A DNA stretch of 64,000 nucleotides from Fictibacillus gelatini DSM 15865 (GCF_000430745.1 NZ_KE387230.1:70022-134021), one strand, 5' to 3'. Numbered from the stretch's first letter, positions 19,937-28,464 are shown. Notes: generated from the letters alone by a model not told the origin. Made by a program: numbers and translations.

Positions 19937-19974
19937 AAAACGGAGCGGTGTCTTAAAGCCACTCCGTTTTCCTT
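19937..19974 (-). terminator. Terminator of the small proline-rich gene
   Basis: AAAACGGAG and CTCCGTTTT form the outer stem, with GGTGT/AGCC-type pairing inside; the minus strand continues TTTTTAT. Confidence 0.75.
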
Positions 19975-19978
19975 CTTT

Positions 19979-20206
19979 TTAGAAAGGGACGGACACTCCG
20001 GAAATGCTGGGGACATTGATAGCTCCAGACGGCACTGTAACGCCAGATCCTGCGGGCATTCCAATCGTCGCAAAAGCGTGCGGGGCCTGTGATCCTTTCA
20101 CATGAACAACTGTTGAATGATGGATCCCCGCAAGAGGCCAATAAATGGGGTGAATAGGGGGGAGAGGTGAAAAAAGCGGGACATAGGCAATAGGGTGATA
20201 GAACAT
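19979..20206 (-). CDS. Small proline- and glycine-rich protein, unknown function
   Basis: A 75-residue product with a near-ideal ribosome binding site (AAGGAG, 6 bp before ATG) and its own terminator, so it is very likely translated. The N-terminal half is rich in Pro, Tyr and His (PLFSPLPPIHPIYWPLAG) and the C-terminal half in Gly, Ser, Val and Pro (MPAGSGVTVPSGAINVPSIS). It has no predicted membrane helix and no motif I recognise. Its composition resembles small spore-coat or germination-associated proteins, and a SleB-like gene is next to it, but that link is a guess. Confidence 0.65.
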   Translation of the reverse strand: MFYHPIAYVPLFSPLPPIHPIYWPLAGIHHSTVVHVKGSQAPHAFATIGMPAGSGVTVPSGAINVPSISGVSVPF

Positions 20207-20380
20207 GAGTTACTCCTTGTTTTTTATTTTTCTTTTAGTGTATGTTTTATCTAAACATATGAATCTGGTAAACGCCTTTTATTAAAAAAATGATAGAATG
20301 CTTTTGTTAGAAAAATTTCGGATGAAAAGTATCTATTTTTTTAGTCGAAGGCTATCAAAATTTGGAGAGGCGGTACGATT

Positions 20381-21232
20381 ATGGAAAGCAAGAAGCCAAT
20401 TGCCATTGTGACCGGTTCATCGAGTGGCTTCGGGCAGCTTACATGCCTCGAGCTTGCCGCAAATGGTTTCTTTGTGGTAGCCACAATGAGAAATCTAGAA
20501 AAGGCTCGCCGAATGCAGGAAATGCTGAAAAAGGAATCCCTGGAACAAAGCATTGTCATCGAACTACTGGATGTGGCAAAACCAGACTCCATCACGGCTT
20601 TCGGAAAAAAGATCAGGATGTACGGCAAAGTGGATCTTTTAGTGAATAATGCCGGGTTTGCTGCGGGTGGTTTTGTGGAAGAGCTGTTGATGGATGATTT
20701 TCGCGAGCAATTCGAGACAAATTTTTTCGGCCTCGTTGCTGTCACCCAACTTGTCATCCCGATGATGAGGGAACAGGGAAGGGGAAAGATCATCAATATA
20801 AGCAGCATTAGCGGGTTAATGGGGTTTCCGGGGTTGTCTCCTTATGTCGCTTCAAAGCATGCCGTAGAAGGGTTTAGCGAAAGCTTAAGGCTGGAACTCT
20901 CGCCGTTTGGCATTGATGTTATCCTTATTGAGCCGGGATCTTACCGAACAAACATTTGGACAACCGGGAAAAAAGTGACGAAAACGGCTAAAGTATCGCC
21001 TTATGCATCCTATATGAAAAATATCGAGGACCATCTGGAAAAAAGCAGCCAGACGTATGGTGATCCAGGGGATGTCGCCCGGCTCATCACAACTATCGCA
21101 ATGAGCAAGCGGCCCAAATTGCGCTACCCGATCGGAAAAGGAGTCCGCCTCCTCATTCGGTTAAAACGCTTGATTCCATGGAGACAGTGGGAACGACTGA
21201 TTTTAAAAAAATTAAAAAAACGCACGGGGTAG
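20381..21232 (+). CDS. Short-chain dehydrogenase/reductase
   Basis: A 283-residue classical SDR: cofactor motif TGSSSGFG near residue 12, NNAG near 91, catalytic Ser in ISSISG and YVASK with the Tyr and Lys. A basic residue after the second strand (TMRNLEKA) suggests NADP preference. The extended C-terminus with YPIGKGVRLLIRLKRLIPW is typical of retinol- or oxidoreductase-like SDRs of Bacillus whose substrates are unknown. A GGAGAGG site precedes the ATG. It is monocistronic. Confidence 0.85.
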   Translation: MESKKPIAIVTGSSSGFGQLTCLELAANGFFVVATMRNLEKARRMQEMLKKESLEQSIVIELLDVAKPDSITAFGKKIRMYGKVDLLVNNAGFAAGGFVEELLMDDFREQFETNFFGLVAVTQLVIPMMREQGRGKIINISSISGLMGFPGLSPYVASKHAVEGFSESLRLELSPFGIDVILIEPGSYRTNIWTTGKKVTKTAKVSPYASYMKNIEDHLEKSSQTYGDPGDVARLITTIAMSKRPKLRYPIGKGVRLLIRLKRLIPWRQWERLILKKLKKRTG

Positions 21233-21361
21233 TTGGAATCATTTCGGCCCTGGATTTTATTCAAGGTCATAACTTTTATGTGAAGCATTAAGAGACTCTG
21301 CAACGTGAAGGGCTTTCGTGTTATCTCCTTTCTTTAAAATGTAAAACTTATTCCCAAAGCA

Positions 21362-21396
21362 AAAACACTGACAGGATGTCCCGACAGTGTTTTTTG
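21362..21396 (-). terminator. Terminator of the 69-residue gene
   Basis: AAAACACTG and CAGTGTTTT flank CAGG/CC pairing with a short loop; T-rich on both strands, reading with the minus-strand small gene. Confidence 0.75.
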
Positions 21397-21398
21397 AA

Positions 21399-21608
21399 TC
21401 ACTCCGCTTCGTCTTCAAAATAATCTTTAAATCGAGCGGCGTTTGTCTCTATTTTATGTTGGTAATAAGGGTTTTCTTCCGTCGCATCCTTTGCGTCTAA
21501 ATTCGTTTTGATGACTAACGTTGGTTCATTGGATGGTTCGGCAATGATTCGGTCATTGAGCTCTTTAAAATCCGGCATATCTTTTTTTCCAGGTTGTCTC
21601 GGTTCCAT
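21399..21608 (-). CDS. Small acidic hypothetical protein
   Basis: A 69-residue soluble, acidic protein beginning MEPRQPGKKDMPDFKELNDR. The ATG at 21608 has GGAGGTG 8 bp upstream; an upstream in-frame start (21665) has no site. No motif is recognised. The terminator immediately follows. It contains one conserved-looking segment, NPYYQHKIETNAARFKDYFE, that suggests a folded helix. Function unknown. Confidence 0.7.
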   Translation of the reverse strand: MEPRQPGKKDMPDFKELNDRIIAEPSNEPTLVIKTNLDAKDATEENPYYQHKIETNAARFKDYFEDEAE

Positions 21609-21817
21609 TTTGAACGCACCTCCATTTGTAGGATGCGTGAAAAGGAGTGCCTTTATACAATCCATGAATCATCACCACCCCATCTAGTACCCCTTCTAGA
21701 AAAATAGTTTGAACTTCAGTAATCGAACATTCGTTATTTTAAGAACACCTCGTTAGATCTGTGAAATGAGGAAAAACGATCACGAAACGTTACATGATGT
21801 AAAATGAGTTCGTTCTC

Positions 21818-21990
21818 GGATCATAAGTGCTCTTATTTGGACAATAAGTCATCCGGTTGAGACAATAATATCTTACTTTTGGACAGTTAGTGAAAAAACT
21901 ACTCATTTTATTGTCCGACACACGCCAATTATTGTCCGATGGAAACGATTTATTGTCGGAAATCCACTGTTTATTGTCCAAATGCCATGA
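21818..21990. repeat. Two opposed 21-bp repeat arms
   Basis: The left arm has GGACAATAAG-type units starting at 21818, 21839, 21860 and 21881. The right arm has TTATTGTCCGA-type units starting at 21908, 21929, 21950 and 21971. Spacing within each arm is exactly 21 bp and the right-arm core is the reverse complement of the left-arm core, so the whole block is an inverted array around about 21900. Confidence 0.9.
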
Positions 21991-22170
21991 AAATAGCACC
22001 ACACTACCACACTAGAGAAGTTTGCTTCTATTTTTTTATTTTTTTACAGGCGAAAATGGATTCTTGAAAATAAGAACTTTCTTAGCTGAAAGGGCACTAG
22101 TTAATAAATTTTCTTTTTTTATTTTCCCACTCCATTTCAGGAAAAATACTCCTGTCCTGCTGTTTTGATT

Positions 22171-22219
22171 TTGACAATTTAGCGAAAATTCATCTATAAT
22201 TTTACTAAACCGATTTAGT
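22171..22219 (+). promoter_or_regulatory. kdgA promoter with LacI-type operator
   Basis: TTGACA at 22171-22176 and TATAAT at 22195-22200 (18-bp spacer) are followed at once by the operator ACTAAACCGATTTAGT (22204-22219), a palindrome with a central CG pair as preferred by LacI-family proteins. The same motif occurs twice before the operon at 24168. The LacI gene at 23021 is the obvious candidate repressor. Confidence 0.8.
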
Positions 22220-22278
22220 AAAACGTTTATAAAATTTAGTAGAAAAGCTTTAATGTATTGGATTGAAAGGTGAGGGCA

Positions 22279-22908
22279 ATGAATAGCAAATATAAAGTTT
22301 TAAAGCAATTAAAAAGGGCAAAGGTTGTAGCGGTCATCAGGGGGGAAGATGCCGATGAAGCTATTCAAGTGTCAAAAGCAGCTGTAAAAGGAGGCATTCA
22401 GGCAATTGAACTGACGTATACGACTCCTAATGTCGGCGAAGTTTTTCGTGAACTGGGGCTATCGGATGCCTTATTAGGGGCGGGTTCAATCCTGGATCCA
22501 GAAACGGCCAGATTCGCCATCCTCAACGGGGCAAAATTTATCGTCAGCCCTCATTTTAATAGAGAGGTTGCGACCCTTTGCAATCGCTACAGTGTCCCTT
22601 ATTTGCCTGGATGCATGACCATTAGCGAAATGGTGCAGGCGCTTGAAGCCGGGTGTGATGTATTGAAATTATTTCCTGCAAGTAATTTTGAACCATCCTT
22701 CATTCGATCGATTAATGGCCCTCTTCCGAACGTAAGGATCATGCCGACGGGCGGGATCCATCTAAATAATCTTGAACAATGGCTGGAAGCCGGTGCAGTT
22801 GCTGCAGGTATCGGCAGTGATTTGAATAAAGCCTATCGAGCTGGCGGATATGAAGCGGTTGTCGAGCTGAGCCAGAAATATATGTCGAAATGTGCTGTGG
22901 TGAAATGA
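22279..22908 (+). CDS. kdgA: KDPG/KHG aldolase
   Basis: A 209-residue class I aldolase (Eda/KdgA family) that splits 2-keto-3-deoxy-6-phosphogluconate to pyruvate and glyceraldehyde 3-phosphate. Seen: the glutamate segment AIELTYTTP, LGAGSILDPE, the Schiff-base lysine in CDVLKLFPAS and the phosphate loop PTGGI. ATG at 22279 has GGTGAGG upstream; a GTG three codons earlier is less well placed. It works with the KDG kinase encoded at 24930, completing the sugar-acid route. It is transcribed from its own operator-bearing promoter, and the LacI gene follows 112 bp later. Confidence 0.9.
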   Translation: MNSKYKVLKQLKRAKVVAVIRGEDADEAIQVSKAAVKGGIQAIELTYTTPNVGEVFRELGLSDALLGAGSILDPETARFAILNGAKFIVSPHFNREVATLCNRYSVPYLPGCMTISEMVQALEAGCDVLKLFPASNFEPSFIRSINGPLPNVRIMPTGGIHLNNLEQWLEAGAVAAGIGSDLNKAYRAGGYEAVVELSQKYMSKCAVVK

Positions 22909-23020
22909 ACGTGTCTTTTCGGTGGTATGGCCTGGAACAATGCAGCACTCCGATTGGTCATAAAAAGCGAATATGATATAGTTTAAATAGTAACTTTTCG
23001 AATAAAGCAGGAGAACAAAA

Positions 23021-24028
23021 ATGAAAAAAGTAACAATGGCGGATGTCGCTAAAAAAGCGAACGTTTCTAAGAGCACGGTTTCGCAATTTTTAAATAAGCG
23101 TTACCAATACATGGGCGAAGAGACGAAAAGAAACATTGAAGAGGCGATCAAAGAACTTGGCTATCAGCCTAATTTTATCGCGAGAAGCCTGAAACAGAAA
23201 CGAACTTCCACAATCGGTATTATTGTTGCGAACATTATGCATCGCCTTTCGACGGAGGTCAGCAGGGCGATCGAGGATTTTTGCCGTTCCAATGAAATCA
23301 ATACGATTGTCTGCAATGCGGATGATGATCCGATTAAGGAAAAAAAGTACATTGAAATGCTGAGGGCCAAACAAGTGGATGGCCTCATTATTTTTCCAAC
23401 CGGCAAAAACCAGGAACTGTATAAAAATATGGTCGATCAACAATATCCGCTTGTTTTTATGGATCGGATTGTATCGGATGTAAAGGTCGACACGGTCGTC
23501 GTCAAAAATGAGGAATGGGCTTCAAGAGGCATTCAGCATTTAATCGATAACGGGCATGAAAGGATCGCAATGATTGCCCCGCCTTTAACGATCAGCCCGA
23601 GGATTGAACGAGCGGAAGGCTATAAGAAAACGCTGCGCAAAAATGGAATCGACTTGAACCCCCACTATTTCATTTCAACGGAGATAGGCACTGTGAAAAA
23701 GGAACTGGCCCGGCTGTTAGCGGGTGATAAGCCTCCTACGGCAATTTTTGCGGCGAATGATTTAGCCTTTCTACAAGTAGCGGAATACGTGAAGGAAAAA
23801 GCAATCCAGGTACCGGAGGAATTAAGCATCATTGTCTTTGACAACATTCCGTTTGCCCATATTTCAACCCCGACGATCACAACTATTGCCCAGCCTTCAT
23901 TTGAAATGGGGAAAAAAGCTGCGGAATTGCTTTTATTGCAAATTGAAGGCGAAGGAACAAAGCCAAGAATCTATGCATTTGACGGGGACCTGATCATTCG
24001 TGAATCAAGTGAAAGCAAGAAGGCATGA
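23021..24028 (+). CDS. LacI-family repressor, KdgR-like
   Basis: A 335-residue LacI/GalR regulator: helix-turn-helix in residues 1-50 (signature TMADVAKKANVSKSTVSQFL), hinge helix, and a periplasmic-binding-protein effector domain. It sits between the aldolase gene and the kinase/transporter operon, both of which carry the palindrome ANTAAAYCGATTTANT at their promoters. By position and family it should repress both units and respond to 2-keto-3-deoxygluconate or a related intermediate. Ribosome binding site GGAG lies 9 bp before the ATG. Confidence 0.9.
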   Translation: MKKVTMADVAKKANVSKSTVSQFLNKRYQYMGEETKRNIEEAIKELGYQPNFIARSLKQKRTSTIGIIVANIMHRLSTEVSRAIEDFCRSNEINTIVCNADDDPIKEKKYIEMLRAKQVDGLIIFPTGKNQELYKNMVDQQYPLVFMDRIVSDVKVDTVVVKNEEWASRGIQHLIDNGHERIAMIAPPLTISPRIERAEGYKKTLRKNGIDLNPHYFISTEIGTVKKELARLLAGDKPPTAIFAANDLAFLQVAEYVKEKAIQVPEELSIIVFDNIPFAHISTPTITTIAQPSFEMGKKAAELLLLQIEGEGTKPRIYAFDGDLIIRESSESKKA

Positions 24029-24046
24029 GCGCCTCTTGCTTTTTTA
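24014..24046 (+). terminator. Terminator after the LacI gene
   Basis: AGCAAGA-A-GGC pairs with GCC-TCTTGCT across ATGAGC, followed by TTTTTTATTT; the stem includes the stop codon. Confidence 0.85.
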
Positions 24047-24087
24047 TTTGGAACGATAATGTTTTTGAAAATTCCAGAAAAAATAGA

Positions 24088-24148
24088 TTGAAAAGCGCTT
24101 ACATTTTGTTTATAATTTTAATAAATCGATTTAGTAAACCGATTTATT
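24088..24148 (+). promoter_or_regulatory. Operon promoter with double LacI operator
   Basis: -35 TTGAAA at 24088-24093, 17-bp spacer and -10 TATAAT at 24111-24116. An AAAAGCGCTTAC palindrome (24092-24103) overlaps the -35 side and resembles a CcpA site with two mismatches at its 5' end. Two overlapping operators follow: AATAAATCGATTTAGT (24120-24135) and AGTAAACCGATTTATT (24133-24148), the same motif as at 22204. Confidence 0.78.
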
Positions 24149-24167
24149 AATGAGAGGAGACAAATGG

Positions 24168-24911
24168 ATGAGTGTTATTGTGGTGCCCACATCGGTATTT
24201 CATCATGAAGAAGTTCGTTCGCGTGGGCAAGAAGCATTTGCTTCATTAATCAAGCAGCATGGGGGAGCAGGCATTGAAATTCGCAGAGAACTGTTCGCAG
24301 ATGGCGATTTTCGTTTGAAAGAGCTTAACGCAATCATAAAAAAACATCGATTATTTCCGGTTTATTCAGCGCCAATTGAAATGTGGGACGGGAATGGCCA
24401 ATTCAATCATACGCTTATCGAAGAAGTCATTTCAGAAGCGGAAACAGTTGGTGCCAAAATAATGAAAGTATCGCTCGGAAACTATCAAGCAGGCAAATCT
24501 GACCTGGCGGCTTTAAAGCAATTTACAGCCCGCCATGAAGAAATGCAACTAACGATCGAAAATGACCAGACCGCATATGGAGGATGTTTACAAACCATAA
24601 GAATCTTTTTTGAAAACGCTGTAAAAATGGGGATTCCCGTGAAGATGACATTTGATATAGGAAATTGGATCATCACCGGAGAAAACCCGATCGAAGCAGC
24701 CAAACAGCTTGCTGATTATGTCGTATATGTTCATTTAAAAAAAATGGAACAGCAAAACGGAAAATGGCGAACCTTACCCATCTCCGAAAAAGAGATGGAG
24801 TGGAGGAATCTATTAAACTGCTTTCCAAAAGGGGTTCTAAAGGCGATCGAATTCCCAATTGCACGATATGAAGAGACAAAACAGTATGTCAAACTGCTGC
24901 AGGATGCATAA
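24168..24911 (+). CDS. TIM-barrel sugar-phosphate isomerase/epimerase-like protein
   Basis: A 247-residue AP-endonuclease-2-type TIM barrel (sugar phosphate isomerase/epimerase superfamily). Visible features: GIEIRREL, KVSLGNY, TIENDQ and the TFDIGNW metal-site motif, followed by VYVHLKK. Such proteins include keto-sugar isomerases, epimerases and inosose dehydratases. ATG at 24168 is preferred (AGGAGA 8 bp upstream) over one at 24150 lying inside that site. It heads the operator-controlled operon, so it probably performs an early isomerisation or dehydration of the imported sugar acid. Confidence 0.8.
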   Translation: MSVIVVPTSVFHHEEVRSRGQEAFASLIKQHGGAGIEIRRELFADGDFRLKELNAIIKKHRLFPVYSAPIEMWDGNGQFNHTLIEEVISEAETVGAKIMKVSLGNYQAGKSDLAALKQFTARHEEMQLTIENDQTAYGGCLQTIRIFFENAVKMGIPVKMTFDIGNWIITGENPIEAAKQLADYVVYVHLKKMEQQNGKWRTLPISEKEMEWRNLLNCFPKGVLKAIEFPIARYEETKQYVKLLQDA

Positions 24912-24929
24912 CGAAAGGGGAACGACAAG

Positions 24930-25895
24930 ATGGTTGAATTGGACGTTGTTACATTTGGCGAGGCCATGGCGATGTTTGTCGCCGAGCAGCCAGGCCCGCT
25001 AAATAAAGTGGAGCAGTTTACAAGGCGGTTGGCCGGAGCTGAAACGAATGTAGCCATAGGGCTTGCAAGGCTTGGGCTCACTTCCGGCTGGGTGAGCAAA
25101 GTCGGGAAAGACGCTTTCGGCACTTACATTCTTGAAGCATTGAAAAGGCAAAACGTCGATCTCACCCGGGTGAAAATAGACGAGGAATATCCTACAGGGT
25201 TTCAATTAAAATCAAAGGTTTTTAAAGGAGATCCAGAAGTCCAATACTTTCGGAAAGGATCAGCCGCAAGCCGGATGGGGATCGAAGATTTTGACGCCGA
25301 TTATTTTAAAAGTGCCAAACATCTCCATATGACAGGCATTCCGCTCGCGTTATCCGGAAAAACGAGAGATTTTGCGAACAACGCTCTTTTAACAATGAAA
25401 AGAGCGGGGAGAACCGTTTCATTTGATCCCAATTTGCGGCCATCTTTATGGAGGAGCGAAGATGAGATGATCCGGGTCATTAATGAAACCGCTGCCAAAG
25501 CGGACTGGGTGCTTCCGGGAATAGAAGAGGGAGAAGTTTTAACCGGTTTCTCAAAACCTGAAGATATTGCCGCTTTTTACTTAGAAAAAGGTGTTAGTCT
25601 TGTCGTGGTGAAACTGGGCGCAAAAGGGGCTTTTTACCAGACTTCGACAGACAGAGGATTAATTGAAGGATTCCATGTTGAACACATTGTCGATACAGTG
25701 GGAGCCGGTGATGGGTTCGCAGTAGGCGTCATTAGCGCGCTGCTTGAAGGTTTACCGATTAAAGAGGCTGTTATAAGAGGTAACGCCATCGGGGCGCTTG
25801 CCGTTCAATCGTCCGGTGACAGTGACGGGCTTCCATCAAGAGAGGAGCTTGAACGTTTTTTAAATCTATACAATGAGGTGAGAAAACATGGGTAA
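24930..25895 (+). CDS. kdgK: 2-keto-3-deoxygluconate kinase (PfkB family)
   Basis: A 321-residue ribokinase-family kinase: N-terminal TFGEAMAMF, AGAETNVAIGLARLG, KVGKDAFG, and the C-terminal PfkB signature DTVGAGDGFAVG with the catalytic aspartate. The lengths and motifs match KdgK, which makes 2-keto-3-deoxy-6-phosphogluconate for the aldolase encoded at 22279. It overlaps the MFS gene by 8 bp. A kinase for a different ketose acid is possible given the unusual operon partners. Confidence 0.87.
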   Translation: MVELDVVTFGEAMAMFVAEQPGPLNKVEQFTRRLAGAETNVAIGLARLGLTSGWVSKVGKDAFGTYILEALKRQNVDLTRVKIDEEYPTGFQLKSKVFKGDPEVQYFRKGSAASRMGIEDFDADYFKSAKHLHMTGIPLALSGKTRDFANNALLTMKRAGRTVSFDPNLRPSLWRSEDEMIRVINETAAKADWVLPGIEEGEVLTGFSKPEDIAAFYLEKGVSLVVVKLGAKGAFYQTSTDRGLIEGFHVEHIVDTVGAGDGFAVGVISALLEGLPIKEAVIRGNAIGALAVQSSGDSDGLPSREELERFLNLYNEVRKHG

Positions 25896-27177
25896 CGTAA
25901 AATTGGCTGCCGCTCGCTGGTCTCGTTTAATTCCAATTGTTTTTATCACATATAGCCTTGCCTATTTAGACAGGGCAAATTACGGGTTTGGAGCAGCAGC
26001 CGGAATGGCGAAAGACTTGCATATTACCGCCGGCATTTCCTCGCTTTTAGGCGCGCTCTTTTTCTTAGGGTATTTCTTTTTCCAAATCCCCGGAGCGCAT
26101 TATGCCGAAAGTAAAAGCGCGAAAAAATTAGTATTCTGGTCGTTGATTCTCTGGGGCGCTTTAGCATCGGCAACGGGGATGGTTACGAACATCAAATGGC
26201 TGATCGTCATCCGCTTCATGCTTGGCGTTGTTGAAAGCGCCGTCATGCCGGCCATGCTTGTATTTTTAAGCCACTGGTTCACAAAACAAGAACGCTCGCG
26301 TGCGAATACGTTTTTAATACTTGGCAACCCGGTGACCGTTTTATGGATGTCGATCGTTTCGGGATATTTGCTCCATTCGTTCGGCTGGAGATGGATGTTC
26401 ATCATTGAAGGAGTGCCGGCGATTATCTGGGCTTTTATCTGGTGGAAGCTTGTCAATGACGAACCGAAAGATGCAAAATGGCTGTCGGATTCAGAAAAAC
26501 GAGCGATCGATGAACAGTTACGCAAAGAACAATCGGGGCTCAAAGAAGTGAAAAATTACCGTGAAGCCTTTCAATCAAGAAAAGTCATCATTCTCAGTGC
26601 GCAATACTTTTTCTGGAGCATCGGAGTCTATGGTTTCGTCATGTGGCTCCCTTCCATTATTAAAGCGGCACCGAACATGAATATCGTGTCAACAGGTTGG
26701 CTTTCATCAGTCCCGTATGTTTTGGCCGTCATTTTAATGCTTGTCGCTTCCTACTTTTCTGACAAACTGCTTAATCGAAAAGGTTTTGTTTGGCCGTTCT
26801 TGTTGGTCGGGGCCATTGCTTTTTACGCGTCTTATTTAATTGGAACGAGCAATTTCTGGCTGTCGTTTACGCTATTAGTCATCGCCGGCGGAATGATGTA
26901 TGCCCCTTATGGCCCGTTTTTCGCGATTATTCCGGAAATATTGCCACGTAATGTATCGGGGGGCGCGATGGCACTCATCAATAGCATGGGCGCATTAGGC
27001 TCTTTCGTTGGCGCGTATATTGTCGGCTATTTGAATGATGTAACAGGCGGATTTGGCGCGTCCTATATTTTTATGGCCGGTTCATTATTGCTTTCAGCGG
27101 TTTTGACGATGATGGTCGGAAGCGCACCAAAACGAGTGTTTAATGAAACAACGAGAGTAGGAGTGAATGAACGTTGA
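25888..27177 (+). CDS. MFS transporter, ACS family (sugar acid)
   Basis: A 429-residue, 12-helix major facilitator with the ACS signature in helix 1 (YSLAYLDRANYGFGAAAGMA) and PYGPFFAIIPEILPRN late in the protein, as in hexuronate and galactonate carriers (ExuT/KdgT-like function). It is translationally coupled on both sides (8-bp and 4-bp overlaps). In this operon it should import the sugar acid whose metabolism the kinase and aldolase complete. It is clearly distinct from the other ACS transporter at 3824. Confidence 0.87.
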   Translation: MGNVKLAAARWSRLIPIVFITYSLAYLDRANYGFGAAAGMAKDLHITAGISSLLGALFFLGYFFFQIPGAHYAESKSAKKLVFWSLILWGALASATGMVTNIKWLIVIRFMLGVVESAVMPAMLVFLSHWFTKQERSRANTFLILGNPVTVLWMSIVSGYLLHSFGWRWMFIIEGVPAIIWAFIWWKLVNDEPKDAKWLSDSEKRAIDEQLRKEQSGLKEVKNYREAFQSRKVIILSAQYFFWSIGVYGFVMWLPSIIKAAPNMNIVSTGWLSSVPYVLAVILMLVASYFSDKLLNRKGFVWPFLLVGAIAFYASYLIGTSNFWLSFTLLVIAGGMMYAPYGPFFAIIPEILPRNVSGGAMALINSMGALGSFVGAYIVGYLNDVTGGFGASYIFMAGSLLLSAVLTMMVGSAPKRVFNETTRVGVNER

Positions 27178-27806
27178 AAATTCAACTGGCGTTAGACCGG
27201 ATGACAATTGATGAAGCGATAGAAATAGCCCGAAAAGTAGAAGAGCACATCGATTGGGTTGAAGTCGGCACCTCATTGATTAAAGAATTCGGGATGGAAA
27301 GCGTCCGCCTGATGAAGGAAGCCTTTCCGGGTAAAACCATTGTCGCTGACATGAAAACGATGGATAATGCGGTGTACGAATTTGAAATGTGCTATAAGGC
27401 CGGGGCAGATGTAGCGACGGTCATGGGAACAGCTCCCGATGTTTCGATTGAAGCCTGTTTGCAGGTTGCGGCGAAAATGAAAAAGCTTGTGATGATCGAT
27501 TTATTAAATACGACAGATGAACGGAAAGTGGGTCTTGCTCAATTGGATGAAGCGTTACTTTGTGTCCATGTGAGCAAAGATGAGCAAGAAAGCGGTCAAG
27601 CAAAACGATTGCTTGATCTCCCGGAAAGCCTGCTTCAAAACGAGCAAGTAAGAATAGCCGTTGCAGGCGGATTGACGTTCGAGACGTTGCGGGGACTTGA
27701 GGCAAGGCCTTCTGTTGCCATCATCGGGTCGGCCATTACGAAGGCGACTGATCCGATAAAAGCTGCGGCACAATTGAAAAAGTATGCTTCAGGCAAGGAG
27801 GAGTAG
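27174..27806 (+). CDS. hxlA: 3-hexulose-6-phosphate synthase-like (HPS/KGPDC family)
   Basis: A 210-residue OMP-decarboxylase-fold protein starting IQLALDRMTIDEAIEIARKV, with the family's DxKxxD motif present (VADMKTMDNA) and VAGGLTFETL and AIIGSAI phosphate-site segments. Close families are 3-hexulose-6-phosphate synthase (formaldehyde fixation) and 3-keto-L-gulonate-6-phosphate decarboxylase. The residues after DxKxxD (NAVYEF rather than AGGYE) differ from B. subtilis HxlA. TTG start overlapping the MFS stop. With the SIS isomerase next to it, it may decarboxylate a 3-keto sugar-acid phosphate instead of fixing formaldehyde. Confidence 0.78.
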   Translation: MKIQLALDRMTIDEAIEIARKVEEHIDWVEVGTSLIKEFGMESVRLMKEAFPGKTIVADMKTMDNAVYEFEMCYKAGADVATVMGTAPDVSIEACLQVAAKMKKLVMIDLLNTTDERKVGLAQLDEALLCVHVSKDEQESGQAKRLLDLPESLLQNEQVRIAVAGGLTFETLRGLEARPSVAIIGSAITKATDPIKAAAQLKKYASGKEE

Positions 27807-27811
27807 CGGAA

Positions 27812-28360
27812 ATGAATAAAATAGAAACGATTCTTCGTGAAATTGAGTCGGTTCTTGGGAAGATGGACGAGGCGAAATGGAGAGAGGCTGCTGAAATTCT
27901 TCTTGGCGGCAGGCGCGTATTTGTCGTCGGCGAAGGAAGGTCAGGCTTAATGGCCAAATCATTTGCAATGAGGTTGATGCATCTGGGGGCTGAAAGCTAT
28001 GTTGTCGGGGAAACGATCACTCCGGCAATTGGTGAAGGGGACTTGCTTGTCGCTATTTCGGGGTCAGGGACAACGAAACAAGTCATTTGGACGGCTGAAA
28101 AAGCAAAGGAAAAACACGCTAAGGTGATCGGGGTCACAACAAATCCAGAGTCGCCGTTAGCCTCACTGGCATCTTTTCTTTTGCACGTCCCGGCTGCGAC
28201 GAAATACCGCCTTGAAGGCGAAGTTAAAAGCATCCAGCCATTGGGGTCTTTATTCGACCAATGTGCGCACCTTCTATTTGATTCGATCTGTCTTTATTAT
28301 GCTGAAAAAAAAGAGATCGACAATGAGAAAGCATTTTCGAAGCATAGCAACTTAGAGTAA
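27812..28360 (+). CDS. hxlB: 6-phospho-3-hexuloisomerase-like SIS protein
   Basis: A 182-residue single-SIS-domain protein with VFVVGEGRSGLMAKSFAMRL, VGETITPAIGEGDLLVAISGSG and the C-terminal PLGSLFDQ, all typical of PHI (HxlB), which interconverts 3-hexulose 6-phosphate and fructose 6-phosphate. It starts 6 bp after the HPS-like gene with GGAGGAG upstream and is the last gene of the operon. Other SIS isomerases of similar size exist, but the HPS pairing is specific. Confidence 0.83.
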   Translation: MNKIETILREIESVLGKMDEAKWREAAEILLGGRRVFVVGEGRSGLMAKSFAMRLMHLGAESYVVGETITPAIGEGDLLVAISGSGTTKQVIWTAEKAKEKHAKVIGVTTNPESPLASLASFLLHVPAATKYRLEGEVKSIQPLGSLFDQCAHLLFDSICLYYAEKKEIDNEKAFSKHSNLE

Positions 28361-28464
28361 TCATTCGATAATGTACATTGCATAAAGTAAATGTCCAATA
28401 AGCCGGGATGCTGTTTAACAGTGACCTGGCTTTTATACGTTGCCAGGACTGAAGCAAATAAAAA

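Larger units (their letters stand above)
21609..22278. other. Intergenic region between small gene and kdgA
   Basis: It holds an opposed 21-bp repeat array (21818-21990), then about 170 bp of AT-rich DNA with no feature, then the kdgA promoter and operator. No convincing gene was found. Confidence 0.6.
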
